Below are positions 6,541-7,752 of a stretch of 7,752 bases of DNA, one piece after another; position 1 is the stretch's first letter; every line of letters starts with the position of its first letter. Source of the DNA: Gammaproteobacteria bacterium (GTDB taxonomy: Bacteria > Pseudomonadota > Gammaproteobacteria > Steroidobacterales > Steroidobacteraceae); NCBI GenBank assembly GCA_030040235.1, contig JASHUC010000311.1:1-7752 (forward strand), given 5' to 3'. A program made the position numbers and the translations under genes. The notes under the pieces are model-generated. The model had not been told where the DNA came from. It did no database searches and worked only from the letters and a program-made list of their open reading frames with translations.

Positions 6541-6786
6541 GCTCGGGCCCTTTAGTGGCGACCTCGGTGCTCCGCGCCCAGGACTAGCCCGCGCGCGGCC
6601 GCGGCCGCCATCATCCTACCAGAGCGGCGGCAATTCGCCGAGAGCACCGCGACGCCACTCGATCCCGCCCGGTCAACAGAGCCGTTACGTCCCGGAGGGA
6701 GCGCCCGGCCGGGGGACGGCCCGCGGCGCGGGCGGCGGATGAGGGTGTGGCGCTGGACGAGGCGCGAGCGGTGGCTCGGGGTGCGG
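6541..6786. other. Intergenic region, probable promoter of the molybdenum hydroxylase operon
   Basis: This 246-nt stretch separates the stop of the beta-hydroxyacid dehydrogenase-like gene from the small-subunit start and is the only sizeable non-coding gap. It contains an inverted repeat GCCCGC-GGC-GCGGGC at 6719-6733, a 10-bp palindrome CCCGGCCGGG at 6704-6713, and a small dyad CGGC-AATTC-GCCG at 6628-6640. On the minus strand a TAGGAT at 6618-6613, about 72 nt before the ATG, could be a -10 box, but no matching -35 hexamer is seen at the usual spacing. TTGACC occurs further upstream without a partner. A promoter here is inferred from the gap and the change in gene spacing, not from a clear motif. 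Open frames crossing it look like chance extensions in GC-rich DNA. Confidence 0.4.
6719..6733. repeat. GC-rich inverted repeat downstream of the oxidoreductase gene
   Basis: GCCCGC-GGC-GCGGGC forms a perfect 6-bp stem with a three-base loop, about 53 nt after the stop at 6787 on the minus strand. No run of T follows. It could be a weak or factor-assisted terminator of the upstream gene. It uses the same stem sequence as the repeat at 3550-3565. Confidence 0.35.
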
Positions 6787-7671
6787 TCACGCGCTTCGTT
6801 CGAGCCCGGCGTGGCGCGCCGACACACGAGCGACGGCGGCCCAGTCCCGATCGGCATCGCCGCAGGCGACTCCTTCGAGCAGGTGATCGCGCAACACATT
6901 CGCGAATGGCATCGGAACATGCACCGCCTCGCCCGCATGCAGCGCGAGACGCACGTCCTTCAGGCCGAGCGTCAACCGGAACGACGCCGGCTCGTAGCGC
7001 TCATTCGCGATGAGCTCGCCATAGGTCTTGTAGACGGGCGCGGCGAACAGCGTGCTCGTCAGAATATTGAGGAGCTGCGCGCCCTCGAGCCCATAACCGC
7101 GCGCGAGTGCGACGGCCTCGCCCATGCTCTCGAGCGCACTCGCGATCATGAAATTGCCGGCGAGCTTCACCACGTTGGCTCGTTCCGGCTCGCGACCGAC
7201 CGGCCAGATGCGCTCGCCGATCGCCTGCAGCAACGGCTCGACGCGCAAGACGGAGGCAGGCTCGCCCGCGACCACCACGTTGAGCTTCGCCGCGCGAGCC
7301 ACGTCGGGCCGGCCGAAGACCGGTGCAGCGACATACCCGATCCCACGCTCGCGATGCAGCCGGGCGAGCTCCTGTGCGAATGCCACCGAGACCGTGGCGA
7401 GATTCACGTGCACGAGTCCGCTTGCAGCCCGCTCGAGCACTCCCTGCCCGATGAGCACCGAACGGAGGGTCTCATCGTCCGCGAGCATGCTCATCAGCAC
7501 CTGGGCCCCGGCCACATCGGCGGGACGCCGCGCCGCTTCGGCGCCGAGCGCCACGAGCTCCTTCACCGGCCCATCCGAGCGGTTCCACACGACCAGCTCG
7601 TGTCCGGCGCGCACCAGATTCGCTGCGATCGCTTTGCCCATGTGTCCGAGACCGATGAATCCGATCCGCAT
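6787..7671 (-). CDS. NAD(P)-dependent beta-hydroxyacid dehydrogenase-like oxidoreductase (3-hydroxyisobutyrate dehydrogenase family)
   Basis: A 294-residue cytoplasmic enzyme of the beta-hydroxyacid dehydrogenase family, which reversibly oxidises 3-hydroxyacids to semialdehydes or reduces related substrates such as glyoxylate or tartronate semialdehyde. The N-terminal Rossmann fold shows GFIGLGHMG (4-12) and VVWNR (27-31), followed by the long helix and all-helical C-terminal domain. The catalytic Lys169 and neighbouring Asn173 (KLAGN) and a second conserved Lys238 (GLKDV) are present, which argues against an imine reductase. The usual substrate-binding SGG signature is replaced by PVFGRPDVARAAKL (117-130). 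The start at 7671 is favoured over the in-frame ATG at 7737 because it has GGAGGGAGG directly upstream and begins at the first beta strand, with the usual length for the family. The gene is separated from the following operon by 246 nt and may be transcribed on its own. Substrate is not determinable. Confidence 0.9.
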   Translation of the reverse strand: MRIGFIGLGHMGKAIAANLVRAGHELVVWNRSDGPVKELVALGAEAARRPADVAGAQVLMSMLADDETLRSVLIGQGVLERAASGLVHVNLATVSVAFAQELARLHRERGIGYVAAPVFGRPDVARAAKLNVVVAGEPASVLRVEPLLQAIGERIWPVGREPERANVVKLAGNFMIASALESMGEAVALARGYGLEGAQLLNILTSTLFAAPVYKTYGELIANERYEPASFRLTLGLKDVRLALHAGEAVHVPMPFANVLRDHLLEGVACGDADRDWAAVARVSARHAGLERSA

Positions 7672-7675
7672 AACG

Positions 7676-7684
7676 CCTCCCTCC
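7676..7684 (-). promoter_or_regulatory. Ribosome binding site of the beta-hydroxyacid dehydrogenase-like gene
   Basis: GGAGGGAGG ends four bases before the ATG at 7671. It is the strongest ribosome site in the window and fixes this start over the upstream in-frame ATG at 7737, which would add 22 polar residues in front of the Rossmann fold. Confidence 0.75.
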
Positions 7685-7689
7685 ACAGT

Positions 7690-7703
7690 GCGGCTGTTGC
7701 CGC
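7690..7703. repeat. Small inverted repeat in the leader of the oxidoreductase gene
   Basis: GCGGC-TGTT-GCCGC forms a perfect 5-bp stem with a four-base loop just upstream of the ribosome site at 7676-7684. It may be part of the untranslated leader or an operator. The remaining sequence to the window edge shows no clear promoter hexamers and no gene. Low confidence in any function. Confidence 0.3.
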
Positions 7704-7752
7704 TCTGCATACCGTTGCGTCGCACCCAATAACTCACGCCCCGCTAACCCAC

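Noticed and set aside
6541..6786. A possible sigma-54 promoter around TCGGCGAATTGCC
   Set aside because: The GG and GC elements are only six bases apart instead of ten, so the motif does not fit.
6552..6938. A 128-residue minus-strand open frame across the intergenic gap
   Set aside because: Most of its first half is out of frame within the oxidoreductase gene, the rest crosses the gap with low-complexity Arg/Ala content, and no family motif is visible.

Overview
The window is a compact block of six genes, all on the minus strand. Read in the direction of transcription (from high to low coordinates) they are: a beta-hydroxyacid dehydrogenase-like oxidoreductase (7671-6787), a two-[2Fe-2S] small subunit (6540-6061) and a molybdopterin large subunit (6058-3575) of an isoquinoline-1-oxidoreductase-type molybdenum hydroxylase, a secreted PQQ-type sorbosone/glucose dehydrogenase-like protein (3537-2164), an NAD(P)-dependent aldehyde dehydrogenase (2132-636), and the N-terminal 203 residues of a MetE-core (cobalamin-independent methionine synthase-like) protein that runs off the left edge (609-1). 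The DNA is very GC-rich with strong GC3 bias, and this produces long antisense open frames that I regard as shadows. The gene families and composition fit a high-GC member of the Pseudomonadota, but no taxonomic marker is present.

From the small subunit at 6540 down to the left edge the genes are 2 to 37 nt apart, so five genes probably form one operon. The upstream dehydrogenase is separated by a 246-nt gap, the only sizeable non-coding stretch. That gap probably holds the operon's own promoter, although no convincing -35/-10 pair is visible. Both junctions flanking the sorbosone dehydrogenase-like gene carry a short perfect GC-rich inverted repeat without a T-tract. These look more like RNA processing or stability elements, or chance in GC-rich DNA, than classical terminators.

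The products fall into two compartments. The molybdenum hydroxylase large subunit has a twin-arginine signal and the sorbosone dehydrogenase-like protein has a probable Sec signal, so both are expected in the periplasm. The aldehyde dehydrogenase, the beta-hydroxyacid dehydrogenase and the MetE-like protein have no export signal. A reasonable inference is an oxidative catabolic module in which a substrate is hydroxylated or oxidised outside the inner membrane, and aldehyde or hydroxyacid intermediates are processed in the cytoplasm. The substrate is not determined by the sequence. No cytochrome c, molybdenum-cofactor maturation factor, transporter or regulator lies inside the window.

The most unusual feature is a Gly-Pro-Arg-rich insertion in the molybdenum hydroxylase large subunit, built from nine-residue (27-bp) tandem repeats, at the linker between two conserved domains. 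The second most interesting point is the MetE-core homologue in a catabolic operon, where it may not be a methionine synthase.
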